15,991 nucleotides of DNA from JBDTVS01 sp040007095. Lineage in GTDB: Bacteria > Acidobacteriota > Vicinamibacteria > Vicinamibacterales > CAVVIG01. Both the position numbers and the translations under genes were made by a program. Under the pieces are notes generated by a model. It saw only the letters and a list, made by a program, of their open reading frames with translations. It was not told where the DNA came from and ran no database searches. Of the stretch, positions 1 to 7,579 are shown in pieces (within the stretch, counting starts at the first letter, position 1; every line of letters begins with the position of its first letter). Location of the stretch: the NCBI GenBank assembly GCA_040007095.1, contig JBDTVS010000046.1:1-15991 (forward strand), given 5' to 3'.

Positions 1-5
1 GGGGT

Positions 6-30
6 CCCCAACGCGGCACCCGCGTTGGGG
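6..30. terminator. Strong hairpin downstream of the minus-strand operon
   Basis: An 11-bp perfect stem (6-16 pairing with 20-30) closes a 3-nt loop. It lies about 55 bp past the 3' end of the PH/cytochrome gene, reading on the minus strand. There is no U-tract after it, so it could be a transcript-end stabiliser or a factor-assisted terminator rather than a classical intrinsic one. What lies beyond position 1 is unknown. Confidence 0.4.
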
Positions 31-53
31 TGGAGGAGGGATGCCCCGCCCGG

Positions 54-76
54 AAAACGTCCTAAAGCGTCGGACG
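54..76 (-). terminator. Candidate intrinsic terminator of the TPM-LemA operon
   Basis: Read on the minus strand, a 5-bp GC-rich stem CGTCC/GGACG (76-72 with 62-58) with a 9-nt loop is followed immediately by TTTT (57-54). It sits 8 bp after the stop codon of the PH/cytochrome gene. The stem is short, so strength is uncertain; the hairpin at 6-30 may back it up. Confidence 0.4.
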
Positions 77-83
77 CAGGACA

Positions 84-1004
84 CTAGTTCACGAGATGAC
101 AGTGATAGCAGCCGAAAGCCAGCCGCGAGCGGTTGTACTCGTAGGGTCTCGTGAAATCGTAGGCTGGCCGATGCAGCAGCCCTGCCATTCCAGGCAGGAC
201 GACTTCACGCATGTAGGCGGCTTTGGCCTGCTTGCTCGATTCCGCCAGATATCCGTAGATGGCGTTGCGTATTTGCGCGTCCATCGGTCCCCCGTACTGC
301 TCCCAGCCACGGTCCCTGACGTCGGGCTGCGGCAAGGCCGCGACGGCGGGCATGCGCCAGTCGCGTGTCGAAGGACGTCGGCCGTGGCACGTCTCACAGG
401 TGACCTTGTCGCTGCCGCCCTTCAACGGGCCGAGTGTCTCGCGCGCCCACGGCAGGATCTCGTCCTCCATGTAGCGCATGATGTCGGCGCGATCGCGCTT
501 GTGTCCGCCGGGATAGATGGCATCGTCGGCCGCGAACGACGCTCGCGGCGAACTGGTTCCGTGCAGTCCAGCGACGATGCCGAAGACCGCGAGGAGTACG
601 AGACCGACGGCCGTCAGGGTCTGGCCGAATCCGCGGGTTGTCTTCTGTGGATTCCAGGCAAGAGCCGCGTTGACGGCGGCCGCGTCAAGCAGCGTGGTCG
701 GCTCGCCCGCCAGCAACTCGAGCAGCGCCGCGATGTGCGGCCCCTTCCGGACGCGCCGCAGGACCAGCGGCGGACGTCTCGTATCGTGCGCCCGCACGAT
801 AAGTGTGGAGGTGCCAAGGATTGGATCGAGGCCGGACTCGGTGCGGCCCACGTCGCCGATGTCGTGAAGCACCAGTTCGTGGAAGCCGCGGCCAGTCTGG
901 CGGATCAGCCTGAAGTCGGTGAGGAAGTATCGTTCGCGGGTAAAGGCAGCGAACGCGGGGCGGCCCCTCCAAAGCAGCCGCTCCCACGGCAGCGGGATAT
1001 CCAC
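84..1004 (-). CDS. Membrane protein: N-terminal bacterial-PH-like domain fused to a two-CXXCH cytochrome c
   Basis: 306 aa. Residues 1-100 look like a bacterial PH-type domain (W.GRP near residue 12, then RERYFLTDFRLI). A hydrophobic span at about 128-147 is the only membrane segment. The remaining 160 residues hold two haem c attachment motifs, CETCH (203-207) and CYHCH (299-303, three residues from the C-terminus). The topology inferred is a cytoplasmic PH domain and a periplasmic haem domain, which fits haem c attachment outside the membrane. The start is GTG, 6 nt after the lemA stop and without a good ribosome site, so translation is probably coupled to lemA. The gene ends the four-gene minus-strand cluster. 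The electron partner is not identifiable. The motifs are certain; that both sites bind haem and that the fusion is one functional protein are inferences. Confidence 0.8.
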   Translation of the reverse strand: MDIPLPWERLLWRGRPAFAAFTRERYFLTDFRLIRQTGRGFHELVLHDIGDVGRTESGLDPILGTSTLIVRAHDTRRPPLVLRRVRKGPHIAALLELLAGEPTTLLDAAAVNAALAWNPQKTTRGFGQTLTAVGLVLLAVFGIVAGLHGTSSPRASFAADDAIYPGGHKRDRADIMRYMEDEILPWARETLGPLKGGSDKVTCETCHGRRPSTRDWRMPAVAALPQPDVRDRGWEQYGGPMDAQIRNAIYGYLAESSKQAKAAYMREVVLPGMAGLLHRPAYDFTRPYEYNRSRLAFGCYHCHLVN

Positions 1005-1010
1005 GGCAGG

Positions 1011-1583
1011 CTATGTCGGCTTGAAGTTGACCTTGGGGACCTGCTTGGCTTCCGCCGGCGCTTCGAAGAACGGATGCTCCTTGAAACCGAACACTTTCGC
1101 GGTGACGTTTGAAGGAAACTGCCGCCGCCCGGTGTTGTATTCCTGGACCCGCTCGTTGTAGCGCATTCGCTCGACCGCGATGCGGTTCTCCGTGCCTGCG
1201 AGCTCGTCCATCAATCGGTTGAACTGTTCGTTCGCGCGCAGCTGCGGGTAGCTCTCGACGACCGCGAGCAGACGTCCGAGTGCCGAGGTCTGCTGATTCG
1301 CGGCCTGAATCGTCTCTTCGGGTGATTTAGCCGCCAGGAGTCTCGATCGCGCGTCCGCGATGTCCTTGTAGACACCCTCCTCGTGCGAGGCGTAGCCCTT
1401 CACCGTTTCGACGAGGTTCGGAATCAGGTCGTTGCGCCGCTGCAGTTGGTTCTCGACCTGCGCCCACTGCGCCTTGATGGCTTCGTCTTGCCCGACGAAT
1501 CGGTTGTACGAGCAACCCGTCAGCGAAATGGCAGCGAGCGCGACGACCAGCGAGAGCGCCGTTCTGCGTGTGCTTCTCATCAT
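1011..1583 (-). CDS. lemA: LemA family lipoprotein
   Basis: 190 aa. The N-terminus is a lipoprotein signal: basic MMRSTRR, a hydrophobic core, then the lipobox LTGC with Cys24. The mature part is a helical LemA domain with family hallmarks: NRFV..DE.IK..W..VENQLQRRNDLIPNLVETVKGY (about 27-64), a middle with SALGRLLAVVE and YPQL, and FGF..HPFFEAP near the C-terminus. LemA proteins are envelope-associated helical-bundle proteins whose biochemical role is still poorly defined. They are often encoded beside TPM-domain proteins, as here. Two adjacent ATG codons (1583 and 1580) are possible starts; a -10-like hexamer lies just before them in the 32-bp gap after the TPM gene, so lemA may have its own leaderless transcript as well as operon read-through. 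Confidence 0.93.
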   Translation of the reverse strand: MMRSTRRTALSLVVALAAISLTGCSYNRFVGQDEAIKAQWAQVENQLQRRNDLIPNLVETVKGYASHEEGVYKDIADARSRLLAAKSPEETIQAANQQTSALGRLLAVVESYPQLRANEQFNRLMDELAGTENRIAVERMRYNERVQEYNTGRRQFPSNVTAKVFGFKEHPFFEAPAEAKQVPKVNFKPT

Positions 1584-1588
1584 GTCCA

Positions 1589-1601
1589 ATTGTAAATTGT
1601 A
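1589..1601 (-). promoter_or_regulatory. Internal -10 elements before lemA
   Basis: Minus strand. Two TACAAT hexamers occur in tandem (1601-1596 and 1594-1589). The proximal one ends 5 nt before the ATG at 1583 and 8 nt before the second ATG at 1580. This is the only AT-rich patch in the TPM-lemA gap. No convincing -35 is seen. Confidence 0.5.
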
Positions 1602-1615
1602 AAGTTGCCACCAGG

Positions 1616-2518
1616 TTACCAGTTCGACCCTCCGCCGCCGCCCCCGCTGCTCCCGCCACCGAATCCGCCGAAGCCGCCGCCGAAGCCGCCGCCGCCGCCC
1701 CCGCCGAAGCCGCCAAACGGTCCGACTCCGCTCGACCAGCCGCTCCAGCCCCCCCTTCTGCCCCAGCCGCCACCTGGACCGAAGCCACCACCGCCCCCGA
1801 TGCGGCTGATGACCAGAATCGCGACAACGATCAGGATGATGGTCGTCGGGCCGATCGGCGCCGCGCCAGACGAGGACTCGGGCTCTCGAGGGATACGCAC
1901 GCCGTCGAGCGTGATGTTGCGCCCCTGGGCGATCCGTCCGATCACTCGCTCGGTGCCGATCCGCAGGCCGTCGCCGTAGCGGCCTTGTTTGAACTCCGGA
2001 GACATGTGCTGCCGGCTGGTCTCGCCCGAGAAGCCGTCGGTGATCCATTGCTCGAGGTCGTAGCCGGGCTCGATCTGCACGCGACGCTGTTTCATCGCCA
2101 GCAGGATCAGGAGGCCGTTGTTCTTGCCGTTCTCGCCGATGCCCTTCCCGTGGTTCTCGAACAGCTTGTTGATGTACTCGCGGATGTCGGCGTAGGGCTC
2201 GATGGTCGGCACCGTCGCGACGACGACGACGTCGCCGCTGGCGGCCTTGAGCGTGCGAATCATCCTCTCCATCGCCGCCAGGTTCGACGGGTCGATGACG
2301 TGTGCGAAGTCGTTGACCGGCTGCGTGAGCTCGGGGAGAGTGGCCTCGGGCGATTGGAGAGCGGCAGCCGTCACGATTCGGCTCACGTTGGGCGCCGCGT
2401 ATGCGGCGCTCAGGATCAACGCCGCCGCCAGAATACGACTGAAGACTGCCGATCGGCGACCTGGGATTGCTGAGTGGCGACGGTCGACGTTCACCCGTCG
2501 ACCGTCCGTATTGCTCAC
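1616..2518 (-). CDS. TPM-domain (YgcG-like) membrane protein with Gly-rich tail
   Basis: 300 aa from GTG. A basic stretch (RRHSAIPGRRS) and hydrophobic segment at about 25-45 form a signal peptide. The TPM domain follows (about 62-195): PVNDFAHVIDP, GDVVVVATVPTIEPYADIREY, a KNNGLLILLA segment, the GYDLEQWITD motif and GRYGDGL. A second membrane segment (about 223-238) is followed by roughly 60 residues that are mostly glycine with a few aromatics, ending GGGGSNW. This architecture (signal, TPM, TM, Gly/Ser-rich tail) is the standard one. TPM domains face the periplasm or cell exterior; the activity is not settled. The GTG at 2518 overlaps the stop of the preceding gene (GTGA), supporting that start and translational coupling; a GTG at 2494 is an alternative. 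Confidence 0.88.
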   Translation of the reverse strand: MSNTDGRRVNVDRRHSAIPGRRSAVFSRILAAALILSAAYAAPNVSRIVTAAALQSPEATLPELTQPVNDFAHVIDPSNLAAMERMIRTLKAASGDVVVVATVPTIEPYADIREYINKLFENHGKGIGENGKNNGLLILLAMKQRRVQIEPGYDLEQWITDGFSGETSRQHMSPEFKQGRYGDGLRIGTERVIGRIAQGRNITLDGVRIPREPESSSGAAPIGPTTIILIVVAILVISRIGGGGGFGPGGGWGRRGGWSGWSSGVGPFGGFGGGGGGGFGGGFGGFGGGSSGGGGGGSNW

Positions 2519-3255
2519 GCCGTCCCCCAGCCGTCGACGTACTGAACGAGTCGCTCCGTGGCGTCCAGGTACGGGGCGAAGATGCGCGTTGCCTCGGCCG
2601 ATGAGATGTCGGCGACCTGCGCGAGCTTGACGACTTCCGTGATCGCCCCCGGAGCGAGCTGCAGCTGCCGTTCGGCATGCCGGCCCGCGGCGGTCTGGTC
2701 GTGCGTGACCAGCCCTTGCAGCCGTGCGACGCTTGTCACGAGCGCCGCAAATGGCGCCGCCGAGCGAACGGTGAGCATCGCGAGCGCGTTGCCGTTGCCG
2801 GCAGTCTCGACGAAACCCTGGCGAAGATGCAACAGGTGGCTGCGGGCCTGCACTTCGCACGCGCGCCGGAGATCGGCCGGATCAACGGTCAGTCCTGCGA
2901 AGGGGTCGGGCCCGAAGACGACGGCGTAGTCGGCGATGATCGCGCCGAATTCGAGCGGGAACGCGTCGAGCGACCGTTCGAATTCACCGCTCGCGAGCAG
3001 CAGCGGCGTCGCGAGGCCGGTGTCGTGCCATGCGCTGATGTGTTCGGCGCACACTTTCAGATCAGCCTCCCTCATGGATGCGATGATCGCGAGGGTGGAC
3101 GTGCGCGGGCCGGGGTGTGGCGCGTGGGCCGACCGGTGCCGATCTGACGGCGCGGAGGCGTGAAGACCGTAGACGGTCAGCGATTGCAGGCGGTCGGTGA
3201 AAATGCCGCGGAGGTCACGCTCCAGGATCGACAGGTGATCGGGCAGGCGCGTCAT
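2515..3255 (-). CDS. Hypothetical protein, possibly a degenerate nucleotidyltransferase-like protein
   Basis: 246 aa, apparently soluble, no signal peptide. The N-terminus (FTDRLQSLTVYGLHAS, about 19-34) occupies the place where nucleotidyltransferases carry their strand plus GS motif. The segment TPLLLASGEFERSLDAFPLEF.AII and VVFGPDPF (about 83-119) resembles the FPLEF...GEDPF pattern in nucleotidyltransferase-like proteins. The GSxxxxxxD catalytic signature is absent, so catalytic activity is doubtful. The C-terminal half is helical and has no recognised motif. It is the first gene of the TPM-LemA cluster and overlaps the TPM start by 4 nt. Its promoter is a TACAAT hexamer 6 nt before the ATG. 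The family call rests on motif memory and is weak; that the gene is real is much safer. Confidence 0.75.
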   Translation of the reverse strand: MTRLPDHLSILERDLRGIFTDRLQSLTVYGLHASAPSDRHRSAHAPHPGPRTSTLAIIASMREADLKVCAEHISAWHDTGLATPLLLASGEFERSLDAFPLEFGAIIADYAVVFGPDPFAGLTVDPADLRRACEVQARSHLLHLRQGFVETAGNGNALAMLTVRSAAPFAALVTSVARLQGLVTHDQTAAGRHAERQLQLAPGAITEVVKLAQVADISSAEATRIFAPYLDATERLVQYVDGWGTA

Positions 3256-3261
3256 ACGCCA

Positions 3262-3267
3262 ATTGTA
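3262..3267 (-). promoter_or_regulatory. -10 element for the TPM-LemA cluster (leaderless)
   Basis: Minus-strand TACAAT ending 6 nt before the ATG at 3255, so the predicted transcription start falls on the start codon. The intergenic gap is only 31 bp, so any -35 would lie inside or next to the YvcK start. Confidence 0.55.
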
Positions 3268-3274
3268 GGTGAAC

Positions 3275-3280
3275 TAGAAT
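3275..3280 (+). promoter_or_regulatory. -10 element for yvcK (leaderless)
   Basis: TAGAAT ends 6 nt before the GTG at 3287. No Shine-Dalgarno sequence is present. It is arranged back-to-back with the TACAAT of the divergent gene, 7 bp apart. Confidence 0.5.
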
Positions 3281-3286
3281 CACTGC

Positions 3287-4258
3287 GTGCATCTTCGAAC
3301 CGTCAACGTCGGCTGCTTCGGTGGCGGTACCGGTCTGCCCAGCCTGCTCGGCGGCCTCAAGAACAATCCCTGGCTCATGCTCAACGCCGTCGTCACGATG
3401 TTCGACAGCGGCGGAAGCTCCGGGCAACTGCGCGACGAGCTCGGCGTGCTGCCGCCGGGCGACATCCTCAAATGCGCGCTTGCTCTCGCCCGCAACACCC
3501 GCGAAGCGCGGCGGGTGCTGCTGGCGCGCCTGCCCACACTCGAGCATGCCCGTCTCGGCGGCCATACCGGGGGGAATCTGCTGCTGTCGATGATGGAGCG
3601 CTACGGCGGTGACTTTCTGGACGCCGTCGACGGTCTGCGTGCGCTGCTGGGGTGCCGCGGTCTGGTCTGGCCCGTAAGTGTCGAGCCCGCCTCGGTGTGC
3701 GCCGAGTACGGCGACGGCTCGATGACGCGCGGAGAAGTCGAAGTGGACGCGGGCCAGTCTTCGGGACGATTGGTGCGCCGCATCTGGCTCGAGCCACCCG
3801 TCGGCATTCATCCCGGCGTGGCCACGGCGATTACCGAATTCGACGCCGCGATCATCGGTCCCGGCAGCTTCTATACGAGCTTGATGCCGATTTTCCTGGT
3901 GCGCGGCGTCGCCGAAGCGCTCGCCAAGATGAACGGTCCGGTGATTCTCATCGCGAACCTGCTGACCGAGGGCCGGGGGATGGCGGGCTTCACCGCCGCC
4001 GACGCCGTGTCGCGGATCGAGGAAGCGATCCACCGGCGCGTCGATGTCGTGATCGCGAACATGCAGTGGCCGTCCCCAGAGACGCTCGGCCGCTACGCGC
4101 TCGAGCACAAGGAACCGCTCGCGCCAGGGAACCTGCCGGCCCACTGCGAACTGGTGGGAGGCGAGCTCTGGACGGGTGAAATCGCGCGCCACGATCGATT
4201 GAGGCTCGCGTATGCCGTGTGGGCCGTGCTGTCGCGCCGCCTCCTCAGCGCCGATTGA
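3287..4258 (+). CDS. yvcK: YvcK/CofD-like family protein (UDP-GlcNAc-binding gluconeogenesis factor type)
   Basis: 323 aa from a GTG. The sequence carries the hallmarks of the CofD/YvcK fold: FGGGTGLPSLLGGL (11-24), MFDSGGSSGQLRDELG (38-53), PPGDILKCALAL, the GGHTGGNLLL loop (91-100) and GPGSFYTSLMP (191-201). CofD itself transfers a lactyl-phospho group in coenzyme F420 synthesis; YvcK relatives bind UDP-GlcNAc and influence cell-wall and carbon metabolism. No F420 genes are nearby, so YvcK is favoured. It is not next to rapZ or whiA, its usual partners in Firmicutes and Actinobacteria. Length fits the family. The GTG start is supported by the adjacent -10 hexamer and by the conserved strand V6-NVGCFGGGTG beginning right after it. 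Confidence 0.9.
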   Translation: MHLRTVNVGCFGGGTGLPSLLGGLKNNPWLMLNAVVTMFDSGGSSGQLRDELGVLPPGDILKCALALARNTREARRVLLARLPTLEHARLGGHTGGNLLLSMMERYGGDFLDAVDGLRALLGCRGLVWPVSVEPASVCAEYGDGSMTRGEVEVDAGQSSGRLVRRIWLEPPVGIHPGVATAITEFDAAIIGPGSFYTSLMPIFLVRGVAEALAKMNGPVILIANLLTEGRGMAGFTAADAVSRIEEAIHRRVDVVIANMQWPSPETLGRYALEHKEPLAPGNLPAHCELVGGELWTGEIARHDRLRLAYAVWAVLSRRLLSAD

Positions 4259-4275
4259 GGCTCTCGCGGTCCAGC

Positions 4276-4319
4276 TGGGTGGCTGACCCAAATTTCTCGG
4301 CCGCGACAACGAGCGGCCG
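4276..4319. terminator. Two hairpins downstream of yvcK
   Basis: The first is TGGGT/ACCCA (4276-4280 with 4286-4290), followed by AATTT on the plus strand, a weak intrinsic-terminator shape. The second is a perfect 7-bp CGGCCGC/GCGGCCG stem (4298-4304 with 4313-4319) with an 8-nt loop and no U-tract. Together they probably separate yvcK from the next gene. Confidence 0.35.
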
Positions 4320-4377
4320 GTAGCGATTCCAAAGAGCGGGCCACCAGACGATGCTCGGACGCGAAGATCCTGCGGGT

Positions 4378-4383
4378 TATAAT
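4378..4383 (+). promoter_or_regulatory. Consensus -10 (TATAAT) for the 4391 gene
   Basis: A perfect TATAAT ends 7 nt before the GTG at 4391. TCGGAC at 4355-4360, 17 bp upstream, is at best a poor -35. The predicted transcription start coincides with the start codon. Confidence 0.6.
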
Positions 4384-4390
4384 CAGCGCC

Positions 4391-4999
4391 GTGTTCAAGC
4401 GGATCGCTGAGATCGTCGGGTTTCTGGCGACTTGCGCGGGCCTCTACGTCTGGTTCACCGCGCCGACGACCGGGCTCGAGGCGGACGTCTACTTCGCCGA
4501 TTTCGAGCTGCCTCCATCCATCACCCAGCAGTTTCGCGCGCTCACGCCCCTGATGTCCGCCGCCGAGTCGCGTCCTTTGTTCTTCAAATCTGGATTTCGC
4601 GACAAAATCCTGCCGGGCGGCGGCGACCAGATCGATCAGATGCTGACCAAGGTCGCCAATTTCGCGAACGAGAAAGCGCCCGCCATTCTGCACGGCAGCG
4701 ACTTCGCGTACAAGGGGTATTGGCGGATCGCGGTTCGCAACAAGGGCTCCAAGAGCGCCTCGTCGGTCGTGTTGCACCTTCCCGTGCCGGCGTCAGGCAA
4801 CGTCGTCAGGTCCCACATCGATCAATCGACACCGCCCTGGATGGAAAACGTTCGGGCCTTCGCACTTGGCAATGTCCAGTTTGGCGACGAAGACGTCGTC
4901 GTGCAGGCGTGGACGATTTCCCCGGCCACGACCGACGTTGCGCAGAAACTGACGTTAACCCACGACGTCGGCAGCGGACGCCTGCGCATCAGCCACTAG
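4391..4999 (+). CDS. Membrane-anchored protein of unknown function
   Basis: 202 aa from GTG. The N-terminus MFKRIAEIVGFLATCAGLYVWF is one membrane segment (about 5-23) with positive charge inside, leaving about 180 residues probably outside the membrane. The soluble part has a beta-rich region around 108-175: YWRIAVRNKGSKSASSVVL suggests an Ig-like or immunoglobulin-fold strand pattern, as in domains describing conserved backbone beta-sandwiches. I do not recognise a family. There is no catalytic motif. It is a single gene with its own promoter, followed by a repeat element and a convergent gene. The start is supported by the consensus -10 and by the hydrophobic segment beginning right after it. 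Confidence 0.75.
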   Translation: MFKRIAEIVGFLATCAGLYVWFTAPTTGLEADVYFADFELPPSITQQFRALTPLMSAAESRPLFFKSGFRDKILPGGGDQIDQMLTKVANFANEKAPAILHGSDFAYKGYWRIAVRNKGSKSASSVVLHLPVPASGNVVRSHIDQSTPPWMENVRAFALGNVQFGDEDVVVQAWTISPATTDVAQKLTLTHDVGSGRLRISH

Positions 5000-5040
5000 A
5001 ACCAGAGCGGTCTGAACAACGCCGTCGTGGGTTGAGGTCG

Positions 5041-5125
5041 AACCACAAAGAGCACAAAGGCCACAAAGCTGTTCTCGAGAGCGCCACACAGCAATCTCCG
5101 TGCTCTTGGTCACCTTTGTGCTTCG
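5041..5125. repeat. CACAAAG inverted/direct repeat element between convergent genes
   Basis: Three CACAAAG copies occur at exact 9-nt spacing (5044-5050, 5053-5059, 5062-5068). The arm AGCACAAAGG (5051-5060) is perfectly complementary to CCTTTGTGCT (5113-5122), giving a long-range hairpin with about 52 nt between arms. AGAGCAC (5049-5055) also matches GTGCTCT (5100-5106). The element fills most of the 163-bp gap between two convergent genes. It looks like a short interspersed palindromic repeat and could also act as a two-way terminator. Confidence 0.55.
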
Positions 5126-5162
5126 CAAATTCTCGGTCGTTGGAGAAGGACGACCTGCGAGT

Positions 5163-5942
5163 TCACTTCTTGCGGGTGCGCGACGTAGCAGAGGCTTTTT
5201 TCCGTGTAGAGGTTTTCCGCGCGGGCGGCTTCGTCGAACGGCCAGCCTTGATTTTGGCGGCGCGCTCGATGATGTCGGCGAACATCGCGCCGGTCTCGCC
5301 GCCCTTGGCCGGCCGGTTCGAGGTCCAGATGGCCGGGTTGTCCTCGGCGAGGATGTCCTCCATGTCGCCGTCGCTCTTCACGCTCCGCGGCGCGAACTCC
5401 GCGATATCCAACTCGCCCGACCACTCGTCGCGATGTTTGATCAACAACCAGTTCCTGGCATCGCCACCTGTTTGACCACCCGCCGCCGGGGCGCCGCGCC
5501 GGCCGGCATAGCTGCCGCTCGTGCGGACCAGCACCCACGAGCCCTTCAGCTTGTAGCCGTCCAGCGTGAACTTCAGGTCGCCTTTTTTCAGCGCCGCTTC
5601 CACATCGTCGACTTGAGGCGTCCATGTGCCGCGATCCCACAGCATCACGATGCCGGCGCCGTAGCCTTCGGGGATGACACCCTCAAACTCCCCGTACGCC
5701 AGCGGGTGATCCTCCACGTGCATCGCGAGGCGCTTCGTCTTGGGATCGAGCGAGGGCCCTTTCGGGACCGCCCACGACAACAGCACGCCGTTGTGCTCGA
5801 GCCGGAGGTCGTAGTGCAGGTGACTGGCCAGATGCTTCTGGACGCAAAAGAACAGCTCACGCCGTTTCTTCTTCGGCACTTCCGGCGGGGGCTCCGGCGA
5901 CTTCGTGAAGTCGCGCTTACGACGGTATTCCTCGAGCGGCAT
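5163..5942 (-). CDS. Standalone LigD-type 3'-phosphoesterase
   Basis: 259 aa from ATG 5942. The domain matches the phosphoesterase module of bacterial LigD, which trims 3'-phosphate and ribonucleotide ends in double-strand-break repair: RDFTKSPEP, FCVQKHLASHLHYDLRLE (32-49), SWAVPKGPS, VEDHPLAYGEFEG, GYGAGIVMLWDRGTW, and GSWVLVR plus WLLIKHRD. By alignment to the Pseudomonas enzyme the expected catalytic residues H37, D45, H79 and Y83 are all present. The C-terminus is a basic tail rich in Lys/Arg/Thr/Ser (KKASATSRTRKK), likely to bind DNA. There is no polymerase or ligase domain and no Ku gene in the window. A TTG at 5978 would add 12 residues but falls inside a tandem repeat; ATG 5942 places RRKRDFTKSPEP near the N-terminus as in relatives. 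It probably shares a transcript with the POT gene 67 bp upstream. Confidence 0.88.
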   Translation of the reverse strand: MPLEEYRRKRDFTKSPEPPPEVPKKKRRELFFCVQKHLASHLHYDLRLEHNGVLLSWAVPKGPSLDPKTKRLAMHVEDHPLAYGEFEGVIPEGYGAGIVMLWDRGTWTPQVDDVEAALKKGDLKFTLDGYKLKGSWVLVRTSGSYAGRRGAPAAGGQTGGDARNWLLIKHRDEWSGELDIAEFAPRSVKSDGDMEDILAEDNPAIWTSNRPAKGGETGAMFADIIERAAKIKAGRSTKPPARKTSTRKKASATSRTRKK

Positions 5943-5974
5943 ATTTTCGGTCTTCGGGCTTCTCAGGCGCCGGA

Positions 5975-6009
5975 TCAAACTTCAGACTTGAGACTTCAGG
6001 CTTGAGACT
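5975..6009. repeat. Five-copy 7-bp tandem array behind the POT gene
   Basis: Exactly 35 bp made of five heptamers on the plus strand: TCAAACT, TCAGACT, TGAGACT, TCAGGCT, TGAGACT (consensus TSAGACT). The array abuts the POT stop codon (6010-6012). Related arrays are at 10687-10707 and 15017-15045, so this is a recurring sequence type, not a one-off. Confidence 0.75.
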
Positions 6010-7554
<1,545 letters not shown>

Positions 7555-7560
7555 GCGCGC

Positions 7561-7570
7561 AGGATACACT
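7561..7570. promoter_or_regulatory. Overlapping divergent -10 elements (POT / radical SAM)
   Basis: On the minus strand TATCCT (7566-7561) ends 6 nt before the POT ATG. On the plus strand TACACT (7565-7570) ends 9 nt before the radical SAM ATG, with AGGGCGG (7571-7577) in between as a possible weak ribosome site. The two hexamers overlap, so the promoters are likely to compete. Confidence 0.45.
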
Positions 7571-7579
7571 AGGGCGGAA

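Noticed and set aside
96..1112. Long plus-strand frame over the PH/cytochrome gene
   Set aside because: High-GC shadow of the minus-strand gene; it has no recognisable domain, while the minus frame has two CXXCH motifs and a TM.
1605..1979. Proline-rich plus-strand frame rich in PPPPKPP
   Set aside because: It is the antisense of the Gly-rich tail of the TPM protein (Gly codons read backwards give Pro).
1584..2678. Frame fused upstream of LemA
   Set aside because: It is a shadow of the TPM gene; LemA's lipoprotein signal begins at 1583.
3287..4258. CofD (coenzyme F420) role for the YvcK-like protein
   Set aside because: No cofC, cofE or cofG/H genes in the window; the YvcK-type reading is more economical.
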